DNA of 35,796 bases from an uncultured Lachnospira sp. (GTDB lineage Bacteria > Bacillota > Clostridia > Lachnospirales > Lachnospiraceae): contig CAJUKN010000025.1 in NCBI GenBank assembly GCA_910587485.1, positions 1-35,796 on the forward strand, read 5' to 3'. A model generated the notes under the pieces. That model saw only the letters and a program-made list of their open reading frames with translations. It was not told where the DNA came from and made no database searches. Below are positions 1 through 7,154 of the stretch, piece after piece (position 1 is the first letter of the stretch; the number at the start of each line of letters is the position of its first letter). The position numbers and the translations under genes are program-made.

Positions 1-61
1 GCTTTCATTCACCAAATCCAACGGATAACTTTTAATTATCTATCATAATTAGAATATAAAT

Positions 62-103
62 AAAAAACAAACCATTATCTTCCATATTGATAGTTTGTTT
101 TTT
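62..103 (-). terminator. Intrinsic terminator of the recombinase gene
   Basis: An 11-bp perfect inverted repeat (AAAAAACAAAC / GTTTGTTTTTT) with a 20-nt loop sits just past the recombinase stop codon. Read on the minus strand, the 3' arm ends in six T followed by more T-rich sequence. The stem is A/T-heavy, so it may be a modest terminator. Confidence 0.6.
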
Positions 104-108
104 ATAAG

Positions 109-1029
109 TTATATATGAAAATTCTTTCTTGGATGCTTATTTATCAATATATCACGTTGTTTTGACATAGCTACATGAGTATATATTTGTGTAATATTAA
201 TAGAACTATGTCCCAACATTTCCTGAATATAACGAATATCAACATCTGCTTCTAAAAGGCTTGTTGCAAAAGTATGGCGAAACATATGAGGTGTGATATG
301 TAAATTGATTGCTGCAAGAGAGGAGTATTTATTAATCATTCTTCTTACTGCTTGGTCTGATAATTTTTTTCCAGATTGATTTGCAAAAAAATAGTCACAG
401 TTTTCTATTTCTGATTCATATTCTTTTTTATATTCTTTCAATATTTTTATAACATCATCATTTCCTATTTGTATTCGTCGTTCTTTAGAGCCTTTTCCGT
501 ATACCAAAACAGTTTGGTCAAATAAATCAATATCATTTTTTCTTAAGGAACATAGCTCAGAAATTCTTAATCCAGTAGCAAATAAAAGTTCAATAACGGC
601 AGCATCTCGAAGTGCATTTCTTTTTTGATAAATGGTATTTGCTTCTTTTCGTTGTTTGTATATGGTAGCTAAAAAGGTTTCTACTGTATAAAGAGGGATT
701 GTTTTTGGAAGAATAATGGGTTCACGAAATTTTGTTTTTACTTTATTAAAAGGATTTTTTTCAATGTAATCTTTATATTCTAAATAGCTAAAAAATGCTT
801 TTATAGATGCAATTTTTCTTTTAACTGTTTTAGGTTTATAGGTTTTATTTAGAATCGTAATATATTTTTCTAACATATCAGAAGTAATATCTGTTATTAT
901 TGTTTTCATGTGTTGCTGTGAAAATTGTCTTAAATCAATGTGATATGCTTTTAGAGATTTATCATCTAATCTTCTTTGATATTGACAATATTCAAGATAA
1001 TTATTTATTTGTTTATCTAAGTTGTTCAT
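109..1029 (-). CDS. Tyrosine recombinase/integrase (XerC/XerD-like)
   Basis: Site-specific DNA recombinase of the tyrosine family, which cuts and rejoins DNA through a 3'-phosphotyrosine intermediate. The N-terminal SAM-like core-binding domain covers about residues 1-90. The catalytic domain keeps every expected residue: R155 (ATGLRISE), K179 (YGKGSKER), H248 and R251 (HMFRHTFAT), H274 (LGHSS) and Y283 (IYTHV). At 306 aa it is the size of XerC/XerD rather than of a long phage integrase. The start ATG follows GGGAG at good spacing. The context is AT-rich and holds a transposase relic and small phage-type HTH genes. It could therefore be a mobile-element integrase whose element extends left of the window, or one of the extra XerD-like recombinases common in Clostridia. 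No att site could be identified. Confidence 0.9.
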   Translation of the reverse strand: MNNLDKQINNYLEYCQYQRRLDDKSLKAYHIDLRQFSQQHMKTIITDITSDMLEKYITILNKTYKPKTVKRKIASIKAFFSYLEYKDYIEKNPFNKVKTKFREPIILPKTIPLYTVETFLATIYKQRKEANTIYQKRNALRDAAVIELLFATGLRISELCSLRKNDIDLFDQTVLVYGKGSKERRIQIGNDDVIKILKEYKKEYESEIENCDYFFANQSGKKLSDQAVRRMINKYSSLAAINLHITPHMFRHTFATSLLEADVDIRYIQEMLGHSSINITQIYTHVAMSKQRDILINKHPRKNFHI

Positions 1030-1667
1030 AATGAAATCTCCCTTTGTATGTTGTAGATTAGTAAAAAATTTGTAAATTTATAACTTGTTATAGAACAAAG
1101 TTATTTTATATATACTTAATTTATATATAAATTAAATATATGACATATATATTATACAAGTGAGGAAGAAAATCAATGTTTACATTAAAGTGTAATTTAT
1201 GTGGTTTTGGATAAGTAATAAAAAAACATATAAATGATATATTAGTAAGAATCAAATAAAAAAATTAATTTTGTAATATTATGTTATAATAAAAATATTT
1301 ATGTTTTAGTGTATCAAAATTTCTAAAAGAAATCAAACTGTGAGGTTACGAATCTGCTTGAAATTACAAATCAATTCAAAATACATAATAAAACTTTATA
1401 GAATTAAAATAGAAAATATTAATAATTTTAAATTTAATATAGTTTTCTAAGCAAAGACTATTAAAAATGTAAAAGAATGTAATAAATACAGCAAAAATAA
1501 AGACCATGTTTTACTAAAAATCTTAGAATATTGTAAACAAAATTCAACCCAAATAGTTAAATATTATATTTGGATAGAAAATTATATTACAAATTAATAT
1601 ATTATTATGTGTTGTTAGCGATGGCAGGTATGAAGTTGGATATATCTTGGTATGAGGCAAAGGTTAA
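1030..1667. other. Gene-free AT-rich stretch
   Basis: This stretch is very A/T-rich with stop codons in all frames. I see no convincing ORF, RNA gene or strong hairpin. It lies between the recombinase promoter side and a relic leader element, and is probably decayed mobile DNA. Confidence 0.5.
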
Positions 1668-1754
1668 AAATTAAAATTTTCAACCACAAGATTTGTGTCT
1701 GTGCGTTGCTTGCTACAAACTTGTTATGGGCATAAAACATCGCAGAAATGAGGG
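1668..1754 (+). repeat. Structured leader element, copy A (orphan, partly decayed)
   Basis: This copy shares the full 5' core with the copy at 28246. Helix 1 arms are TTTGTG (1692-1697) and TACAAA (1714-1719). Helix 2 arms are TCTGTGCGTTGCTT (1698-1711) and AAACATCGCAGA (1735-1746), with two mismatches. The usual tail (AGAAATG plus a G-rich Shine-Dalgarno) is present, but the only following ORFs are ATG..TGA and ATG-ATA-TAA, so no gene is served. It abuts the decayed IS256 transposase, which suggests that its gene was lost. Confidence 0.65.
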
Positions 1755-1843
1755 AAAAATGATATAAGATTTATAAAATAATTTTTAGTGGGCAGAGCCA
1801 ATTTTTTGGCTGTTCTATTTGTATTATGTAAGGATTTTTTGGT

Positions 1844-2050
1844 CATGTTTTGTGTTGTTGTGTTTGAGTATTTTTTAATCTGTTGAAGTTTATACTCATC
1901 ATTACAGCCACAAGGAATGGCAACAGTTATATCACCATAGTTTGTGTGCATTGTTTTTTCTAAATATCTATTGTGACTATTATTGATATCTTTATTATGA
2001 TAATTACATCTAGCACAGCCAAATTCTTCATTAAGTTTCTTATTTAACAT
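1844..2050 (-). pseudogene. IS256-family transposase remnant
   Basis: The first ~69 residues read like the N-terminal third of an IS256/Mutator transposase. A CxxC-Y-NKD-NNSHNRY stretch is followed by EKTMHTNYGDITVAIP and then DEYKLQQIKKYSNTTTQNM, matching the family pattern (NSRNGY..KT..T.YGD..V.VPRDR.GEF.P..IKK). The expected PRDR has become PCGC. After about residue 69 the frame continues into unrelated sequence, and no DDE catalytic region is present nearby. I treat it as an inactive relic without recognisable ends. It suggests past insertion activity beside the recombinase. Confidence 0.7.
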
Positions 2051-2152
2051 CTTTTATAAAAGAATAGTATTGATATTTGTACTATTTTTGATATAAATAT
2101 CATTATTTCTGATATTGTCATTTTTGGTAGAATTTTATCTTTTTTGTAAATA

Positions 2153-2198
2153 ATACTTTCAAATTATGTTCTTTTATGGTACATCAATTTGAAAGTAT
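2153..2198 (-). terminator. Long perfect hairpin after the 151-aa gene
   Basis: The arms ATACTTTCAAATT (2153-2165) and AATTTGAAAGTAT (2186-2198) form a perfect 13-bp stem with a 20-nt loop. On the minus strand it lies about 40 bp past the stop of the 151-aa gene and is followed by TATTATTTAC. The U-tract is weak, so this is probably a terminator but could be an insertion-element end. Confidence 0.5.
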
Positions 2199-2239
2199 AT
2201 ATAAACTTTGAAATAATTTCTAAAAATAATTTATATTAT

Positions 2240-2695
2240 TTAAATAATTTGTCTTAATTCATCTGAAAGTTTAATTCCATCTTGAAATCCTAATTGATAA
2301 GCAACAAAGCCATATGTTAATTTACATTGATTAATAGTAGCAATTAATTTGTTAATTTGTCTTACTTGTTTTTTATTTAAATTTAGCTTATCTACTTTTT
2401 TACTTTCTTCTTCTTGGCATCTTTTTGTGTTTATATAAACAAGATTGTTTTTTAATAATGTGTCTAAAGTATTATTTATTCTTTCATTTGCTAATATATC
2501 TAATAATTTTTCTGTCATTTTTTGTTCATCTTTTTTTCTTTTAAACTGTCTACATTCAATTTCAAATATACTCCCATCAACTACTCTAATCATAAAAATA
2601 TTATTTTTGTCGTCTGTGTCAATATCTGAAATATTCATACATTCACTATCATTTAATAAATCAAATAGTTTATCTTTAAAAATTTTTACATCCAT
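2240..2695 (-). CDS. Hypothetical 151-aa protein, divergent from HTH pair
   Basis: I do not recognise this protein. It is charged, soluble and without signal peptide or membrane segment. The N-terminal half (to about 70) alternates short acidic and hydrophobic stretches. The middle is Lys/Glu-rich and likely helical (about 70-110). The C-terminus (about 110-151) contains a KQVRQINKLIATINQC helix and then YGFVAYQLGFQDGIKLSDEL. An LGFQDG-KL ending is reminiscent of small phage/ICE-associated proteins of Firmicutes, but that is only an impression. The start is supported by AAAGGAG 10 nt upstream. It is transcribed divergently from the first small HTH gene across a 122-bp spacer, so those regulators could control it. 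Confidence 0.6.
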   Translation of the reverse strand: MDVKIFKDKLFDLLNDSECMNISDIDTDDKNNIFMIRVVDGSIFEIECRQFKRKKDEQKMTEKLLDILANERINNTLDTLLKNNLVYINTKRCQEEESKKVDKLNLNKKQVRQINKLIATINQCKLTYGFVAYQLGFQDGIKLSDELRQII

Positions 2696-2746
2696 AAATA
2701 TAGTCTCCTTTTATATTTTTTGGTTGCTAATCTTCCCTTCTTTTTT

Positions 2747-2780
2747 AATAGGGAGCATATACGCACCATATTATTATAAA
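2747..2780 (+). repeat. 34-bp direct repeat, copy 1, upstream of HTH gene 1
   Basis: These 34 bases recur without any mismatch at 3087-3120, exactly 340 bp away. The core is GGGAGCATATACGCACCATA followed by TTATTATAAA. Each copy ends 37-38 bp before the start of a small HTH gene. The TATTAT/TATAAA end could serve as a -10 region. Promoter plus operator function is an inference. Confidence 0.7.
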
Positions 2781-2817
2781 TCACTAGCTATTAAAATACA
2801 AGTAGGAGGAAGAGGTT

Positions 2818-3033
2818 ATGATAAAATTTGACCGATTATGGATTACTTTAAAAGAAAAAAATATTAGCCAATATAAATTAGTTAAACATTATGGTGTTGA
2901 TAAGGCACAGCTTCAAAGGCTTAGAAAAAATATGGTTGTTAAAACTATCATTATTAATCGTTTATGTACGATTCTTAATTGTCAAATTGAGGATATTATG
3001 GAGTTCATTCCTGATGATGAACATATAAATTAA
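2818..3033 (+). CDS. Small XRE-type HTH regulator, duplicate 1
   Basis: A 71-aa protein that is nearly all helix-turn-helix, of the Cro/C1 HTH_26 type. ISQYKLVKHYGVDKAQLQRLRK forms the HTH, followed by a conserved IINRLCTILNCQIEDIMEFIPDD tail. This tail (list of helices, then 'C-I-D-I-EFI') is typical of small phage and ICE regulators in Clostridia. It presumably binds DNA as a dimer and represses its own or the divergent promoter. AGGAGGAAGAGGTT gives a strong ribosome-binding site. The next gene is a close paralogue, and both carry the same upstream 34-bp block. The predicted target is therefore that block or the divergent 151-aa gene. Confidence 0.85.
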   Translation: MIKFDRLWITLKEKNISQYKLVKHYGVDKAQLQRLRKNMVVKTIIINRLCTILNCQIEDIMEFIPDDEHIN

Positions 3034-3086
3034 TGGGTTATTTTAAAATTTTTTGTTTTAGAATATCCCATTTTTTTATTTTATAG

Positions 3087-3120
3087 AATAGGGAGCATAT
3101 ACGCACCATATTATTATAAA
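3087..3120 (+). repeat. 34-bp direct repeat, copy 2, upstream of HTH gene 2
   Basis: Identical to the block at 2747-2780. The neighbouring bases on both sides differ between copies, apart from the following gene. The block has thus been kept intact while the spacers diverged, which argues for selection on it. Confidence 0.7.
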
Positions 3121-3158
3121 ACATTTCCTTTTAAAATGTAATATAAGAGGAGAATGGA

Positions 3159-3371
3159 ATGATAAAATATGATAGACTATGGGTTACTTTAAAAAAGAAA
3201 AATATCAGCCAATATAAATTGATTAAAGATTATGGAATTGATAAATCACAGCTTCAAAGGCTTAGAAAAAATATGATAGTTAAAACACTTATTATTAATC
3301 GTTTATGTACGATTCTTAATTGTCAAATTGAGGATATTATGGAGTTTATTCCTGATGACAAAAAATTATAA
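3159..3371 (+). CDS. Small XRE-type HTH regulator, duplicate 2
   Basis: A 70-aa paralogue of the preceding gene. The proteins differ at roughly a dozen positions (for example KLVKHYGVDKAQ versus KLIKDYGIDKSQ, inside or next to the HTH), while the C-terminal half is almost identical. At DNA level the segment from about 3294 to 3350 is practically the same as in copy 1, so the duplication is recent. Changes concentrate at the turn and recognition-helix region, so the two proteins might prefer different sites. AGAGGAG precedes the start. It converges on glnN across a strong bidirectional hairpin. Confidence 0.85.
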   Translation: MIKYDRLWVTLKKKNISQYKLIKDYGIDKSQLQRLRKNMIVKTLIINRLCTILNCQIEDIMEFIPDDKKL

Positions 3372-3415
3372 TTATTTAATTGATAAAATTCTTAGATATA
3401 TTATGATATTAGTTT

Positions 3416-3470
3416 TAATAGTCAAAGCGGATATTCGCAATCTGCTGTGCTACTTGCTCATAACCTTATA
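3416..3470 (-). repeat. Dispersed stem-loop repeat, copy 1 (minus orientation)
   Basis: Read on the minus strand it gives GGTTATGAGCAAGTAGC, then AGCAGAT-TGCGAAT-ATCCGCT and then TTGACTA. Arms are at 3426-3432 and 3440-3446 with a 7-nt loop. It is the same family as the copies near 8812 and 18982, with one G-U-type change in the stem. Confidence 0.65.
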
Positions 3471-3483
3471 GTTGTCGCAACGC

Positions 3484-3550
3484 AAGTCTTCACCCACCGC
3501 TTATGCCTCTGTGACATTAGAGTGGAAGACTTCATTGATGAGGTTAAAAT
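3484..3550. repeat. Imperfect inverted repeat flanking the stem-loop repeat
   Basis: AAGTCTTC at 3484-3491 pairs with GAAGACTT around 3525-3532, with an adjacent CCAC/GTGG extension across a small bulge. The following TTGATGAGGTT resembles a stretch at about 17020-17031. This looks like part of a larger decayed repeat unit. Together with the stem-loop copy it accounts for most of the gap between the second HTH gene and glnN. Confidence 0.4.
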
Positions 3551-3565
3551 AATTTATTTATAACA

Positions 3566-3630
3566 AAAATGCTCTAAATACTTTATGAACTATGAAAAAA
3601 ATCATAATTAACAGGTATTTAGAGCATTTT
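3566..3630. terminator. Bidirectional terminator between HTH gene 2 and glnN
   Basis: Perfect 16-bp inverted repeat: AAAATGCTCTAAATAC (3566-3581) and GTATTTAGAGCATTTT (3615-3630), loop 33 nt. It carries A-runs on the left and T-runs on the right, so it can stop transcription from both converging sides. About 120 bp of featureless A/T-rich DNA separates it from the glnN stop. Confidence 0.75.
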
Positions 3631-3753
3631 CTCAACAAATTATTTATACTTTAAGAATGCAACCTAAACTATTAAATTTAAAGAATAAAATCTAAAGTAT
3701 TAAACTTCAAAAATAAAGTTCCCAATATCAAATGCACCATTTCCAATCCAAAT

Positions 3754-5865
3754 CTACACCTCAAACATTAAATCGCCATATGATGGGAATGGCCAGAATT
3801 TTTTATCAACCATCATTTCAAGCTTATCAGCAGGTGTTCTTAACTGTGTCATTGCAGTTTTTACTTCATCTCTATAGAATTTAGCTTGTTCGCCTGCATC
3901 AGCGATATTTACAGCTTTTGTTGTTACATCAATAAGATTTGCAAGGGCAGACTTCATATCCTTTAACAGTGCAGAAACATCATTTAAAAGTTCTTTTTGA
4001 GTGCTGGCGTCAGCACCCGCATTAGAAACTGCCAGTACAGAATTAGCAAGTTCTGTCGAATAAGAGATAACTGCTGGGATAATCTGTTTACCTGCAACAT
4101 CTATCATCGTTCGAGCTTCAATATTGATTGCTTTTGAGTAACCCTCATATTGAATTTCAACACGAGATTCCAATTCGGCTCTTGTAAATACACCAAAGCT
4201 TTCAAATAACTTCACTGCTTTGTCTGTGATAAGAGCAGGAATAGCATCAACCATCGATGTGATATTAGGAAGTCCGCGTCTTTCGGCTTCTGTTATCCAA
4301 TCATCAGAATATCCATTGCCATTAAAAACAATTCTATGGTGATTTGTAAACAATTTTTTAATCATATCATGGCAAGCCATATCAAAGTTATCTGCCTTTT
4401 CAAGTTCATCAGCAATTTCTCTAAAGCTTTCAGCAACAATGGTATTCAGTACAACATTAGCAGGAGCGATTGAATCAGAAGAGCCTACCATACGAAACTC
4501 AAATTTATTACCTGTAAATGCAAATGGAGAAGTTCTATTTCTATCGGTTGCATCTTTGTTAAAATCTGGAAGTGCAGAAGCACCTGTTTTTAATTTTCCT
4601 TTTTGGATGGAACTGGTGGCATCGCCTTTATCAATAAGCTGTTCAATAACGTCCTCAAGCTGTTCGCCTACAAACATAGAAATAATTGCAGGAGGTGCCT
4701 CATTTGCACCTAGTCGGTGGTCGTTACCAACATCTGCTGCAGATTCACGCAGCAAGTCTGCATGTGTATCAACGGCTTTCATAACAGCACCAAGTACAAG
4801 AAGGAATTGAATATTCTCGTGAGGCGTTTTGCCGGGTTCTAAGAGATTGATGCCATCATCTGTAGTGAGTGACCAGTTGTTGTGCTTACCAGAACCATTA
4901 ACACCATCAAATGGCTTTTCATGGAGAAGACATACAAGATTATGTCTATAAGCAACTTTCTTTAATAATTCCATCATAAGCTGATTATTGTCAGTAGCCG
5001 TGTTGCATTGTGCATATATTGGAGCTAATTCATGCTGTGCAGGTGCAACCTCATTATGTTGTGTTTTAGCAGTAACACCTAATTTCCATAATTCTTTATT
5101 AACATCTTTCATAAAAGAGCCAATTCTATCACGAATAGCGCCAAAATAGTGGTCTTCAAGCTCTTGACCTTTAGGAGGCATAGCACCAAATAAGGTACGA
5201 CCAGAAAATATCAAGTCTTTTCTTTGAAGATATTTTGCTCTGTCAACAATAAAATACTCCTGTTCTGCACCTACAGATGGTGTAACTTTTTTAGAAGTTG
5301 CATTTCCAAATAATCGAAGTATTCTAAGTGACTGTTCATTGATAGCATCCATTGAACGAAGAAGAGGTGTCTTTTGGTCAAGTGCTTCACCTGTATAAGA
5401 ACAAAATGCTGTAGGAATACAAAGTGTTGCACCAGTGGCATCTTCTCGAATAAAAGCAGGAGAGGTACAATCCCATGCTGTGTATCCACGTGCTTCAAAT
5501 GTAGCTCGAAGTCCGCCTGATGGGAAAGAAGAAGCATCAGGTTCACCTTTAATCAACTCTTTTCCAGAAAACTCCATAAGAATTTTTCCATCTTCTTTAG
5601 GAGCAGAGATAAATGAATCGTGTTTTTCAGCAGTTGTACCAGTTAATGGCTGAAACCAATGTGTGTAATGTGTAGCTCCCTTCTCAATAGCCCAATCCTT
5701 CATAGCATTGGCAATTACATCAGCATCGGCAAGTACAAGTTCCTTTTCGCCAGATATGGCGAGTTTGAGATTTTTATAGACATTCTTTGGCAGACGCGCT
5801 CTCATAACGGCATCATTAAATACATTTTGACCAAAAATGTCAGCAACATTAAAAATTTCACTCAT
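3754..5865 (-). CDS. glnN: Glutamine synthetase type III (GlnN)
   Basis: ATP-dependent ligation of ammonia to glutamate, cytoplasmic, the entry point of nitrogen assimilation. At 703 aa it has the length of the GSIII class (about 700), not GSI (about 450). The N-terminal GSIII-specific region contains FPSGGLRATFEARGYTAWD. The catalytic core carries VGAEQEYFIVD, HNEVAPAQHELAPI and the ATP/metal-binding KPFDGVNGSGKHNNWSL. The conserved GANEAPPAI and NRTSPFAFTGNKFEFR follow. The C-terminal tail (DKLEMMVDKKFWPFPSYGDLMFEV) is also typical. GAAAGGGATGG supplies the ribosome-binding site. A hairpin with a T-run lies in its leader (5922-5970), which suggests control by transcription attenuation. A PII protein is encoded about 8 kb away. 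Confidence 0.97.
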   Translation of the reverse strand: MSEIFNVADIFGQNVFNDAVMRARLPKNVYKNLKLAISGEKELVLADADVIANAMKDWAIEKGATHYTHWFQPLTGTTAEKHDSFISAPKEDGKILMEFSGKELIKGEPDASSFPSGGLRATFEARGYTAWDCTSPAFIREDATGATLCIPTAFCSYTGEALDQKTPLLRSMDAINEQSLRILRLFGNATSKKVTPSVGAEQEYFIVDRAKYLQRKDLIFSGRTLFGAMPPKGQELEDHYFGAIRDRIGSFMKDVNKELWKLGVTAKTQHNEVAPAQHELAPIYAQCNTATDNNQLMMELLKKVAYRHNLVCLLHEKPFDGVNGSGKHNNWSLTTDDGINLLEPGKTPHENIQFLLVLGAVMKAVDTHADLLRESAADVGNDHRLGANEAPPAIISMFVGEQLEDVIEQLIDKGDATSSIQKGKLKTGASALPDFNKDATDRNRTSPFAFTGNKFEFRMVGSSDSIAPANVVLNTIVAESFREIADELEKADNFDMACHDMIKKLFTNHHRIVFNGNGYSDDWITEAERRGLPNITSMVDAIPALITDKAVKLFESFGVFTRAELESRVEIQYEGYSKAINIEARTMIDVAGKQIIPAVISYSTELANSVLAVSNAGADASTQKELLNDVSALLKDMKSALANLIDVTTKAVNIADAGEQAKFYRDEVKTAMTQLRTPADKLEMMVDKKFWPFPSYGDLMFEV

Positions 5866-5921
5866 ATTTTTCCATCCCTTTCTATTATTTATGTAGAAAA
5901 TATTTTAATAGTACAATCAAA

Positions 5922-5970
5922 AAAGGCATTCCATTATCCTAAAACAAATTAAAATAATTGGAACGCCTTT
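5922..5970 (-). promoter_or_regulatory. Terminator-like hairpin in the glnN leader
   Basis: On the minus strand AAAGGCGTTCCA pairs with TGGAATGCCTTT (12 bp, one mismatch, 25-nt loop) and runs straight into TTTTTTGATTG. It ends about 56 nt before the glnN start and 157 nt after the srtB stop. It can be the srtB terminator, an attenuator of glnN, or both. Clostridial glutamine synthetase genes are known to be controlled by antitermination through ANTAR-domain regulators. I see no certain ANTAR twin-hairpin site here. Confidence 0.55.
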
Positions 5971-6126
5971 GTTCTACTATTAAATTACGACCTTAGCCGC
6001 TTTTAATTAAAATAACTCAAAACAACTTATAATGCAAGTGTTTTTTTGTATTAAATTAAATAATTAAGTCTATTTTAGTAAAAATATGGTAAGAACAAAC
6101 TTTTTGCAAATCTGTTTGTTTTAAAC

Positions 6127-7125
6127 TTAATCCGATATAGTAGTTTCCCCAACGTATACTCCCTGAACAACAAGTCGTGTATTGCCGCCATCTGCACATG
6201 TGACAAGAGATATAATCTGTGTTGCCTCACTTACATCGTAAGGTGTTGGATAGATGGATAACTCTTTTTGTGTCTGTGCATAATTTCTCATACTAGATGG
6301 TGAAGAAAAATTATAACTAAAAGTAGCGCTTACAGGTTCACAATAGCTGACACTGAATATACGGTATTCTTTTAATTTATCTTCAGTGTATATAAAGAAT
6401 TTATCATTGTTTTCAGAAGAATAAAAACTTGAACTACTGTAACTATGCAGTTTAGAAAACATTTCATTGCTGTAAAGCGTATGTCCATAAATAATTAAGT
6501 GCATAGCAGACATTCCGCCTGTTATATTACAATCTAAAAATGGACAGCCATTAGAATTAGTTACGCCATTAATAGTTGTAGACAAATATTCTTCATTGTC
6601 ATGGCTTTGAACAAATGGGAGTCTTAAATCAATACTTGGAACATAAATATAACCTAACGCATCAGGATTAATTGATAAAAGAGCGTTATGGTCATATTTG
6701 AATGGAACAACAATGTCCTCACCATTAATATTGCCTTCAAAGTCACTATTATTATTTTCTACATTATTTGCAATACTTTTGTAGATATCATTTCCTTGTT
6801 TATACTCTAATAATATACCTAAAAGTTTGTATGCAGAAAAGCAAAATATAGCAATAGAAATAACAAGTATAATACGTCTTATAATATTGCCTACATGTTT
6901 ATTATGTTCTTTTCTATCAAACACTTCATCAGCATCTTCTTGAATATCCTCAGGCTCTTTATAAAAATCTATATTTTTTTCATCTAGTATTTCATCTTCA
7001 ATAAAAAATCCATCATCTATGGGATTTTCAAGGTCTTCAAAATCATCGTCTGGTTCATCAAAATCCTCTAGCAAGTGTATATTGATAATTTCTTCTTCGT
7101 TAGGATTTTCTATATCTTTACCCAT
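6127..7125 (-). CDS. srtB: Class B sortase with long acidic cytoplasmic N-terminus
   Basis: Membrane transpeptidase that cuts a C-terminal sorting signal and links the protein to cell wall or pilin lysine. Residues 1-78 are strikingly acidic (repeated DEE/DDD/EDE) and contain no membrane segment. One membrane helix follows (about 81-105, RRIILVISIAIFCFSAYKLLG), then the extracellular sortase barrel. The catalytic triad is clear: H215 (IYGHTL), C310 (LVTCAD) and R317 (NTRLVVQG). An N-in/C-out topology fits class B. Standard SrtB proteins have only a short N-terminus, so the ~80-residue acidic tail is unusual. It starts 29 bp after fba on the same strand and may be cotranscribed with it. No substrate or pilin gene is present in the window. 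Confidence 0.9.
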   Translation of the reverse strand: MGKDIENPNEEEIINIHLLEDFDEPDDDFEDLENPIDDGFFIEDEILDEKNIDFYKEPEDIQEDADEVFDRKEHNKHVGNIIRRIILVISIAIFCFSAYKLLGILLEYKQGNDIYKSIANNVENNNSDFEGNINGEDIVVPFKYDHNALLSINPDALGYIYVPSIDLRLPFVQSHDNEEYLSTTINGVTNSNGCPFLDCNITGGMSAMHLIIYGHTLYSNEMFSKLHSYSSSSFYSSENNDKFFIYTEDKLKEYRIFSVSYCEPVSATFSYNFSSPSSMRNYAQTQKELSIYPTPYDVSEATQIISLVTCADGGNTRLVVQGVYVGETTISD

Positions 7126-7154
7126 GAAATTGTGTACTCCCTATTTAATCTGTT

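Noticed and set aside
109..1029. Recombinase as the chromosomal XerC/XerD dimer-resolution enzyme
   Set aside because: Cannot be decided: the residues fit, but the setting is accessory and no dif site could be placed. Left as XerC/D-like.
2445..2831. 128-aa plus-strand frame opposite the 151-aa gene
   Set aside because: Low-complexity hydrophobic translation, no ribosome-binding site, and the minus-strand gene has a good start site.
2747..3120. The two identical 34-bp blocks as a minimal CRISPR array
   Set aside because: Only two copies, 306 bp between them containing a gene, and no cas genes.
4439..5653. Several long frames inside glnN on the other strand or frame
   Set aside because: glnN is unambiguous across the whole interval; these are shadows without ribosome-binding sites.
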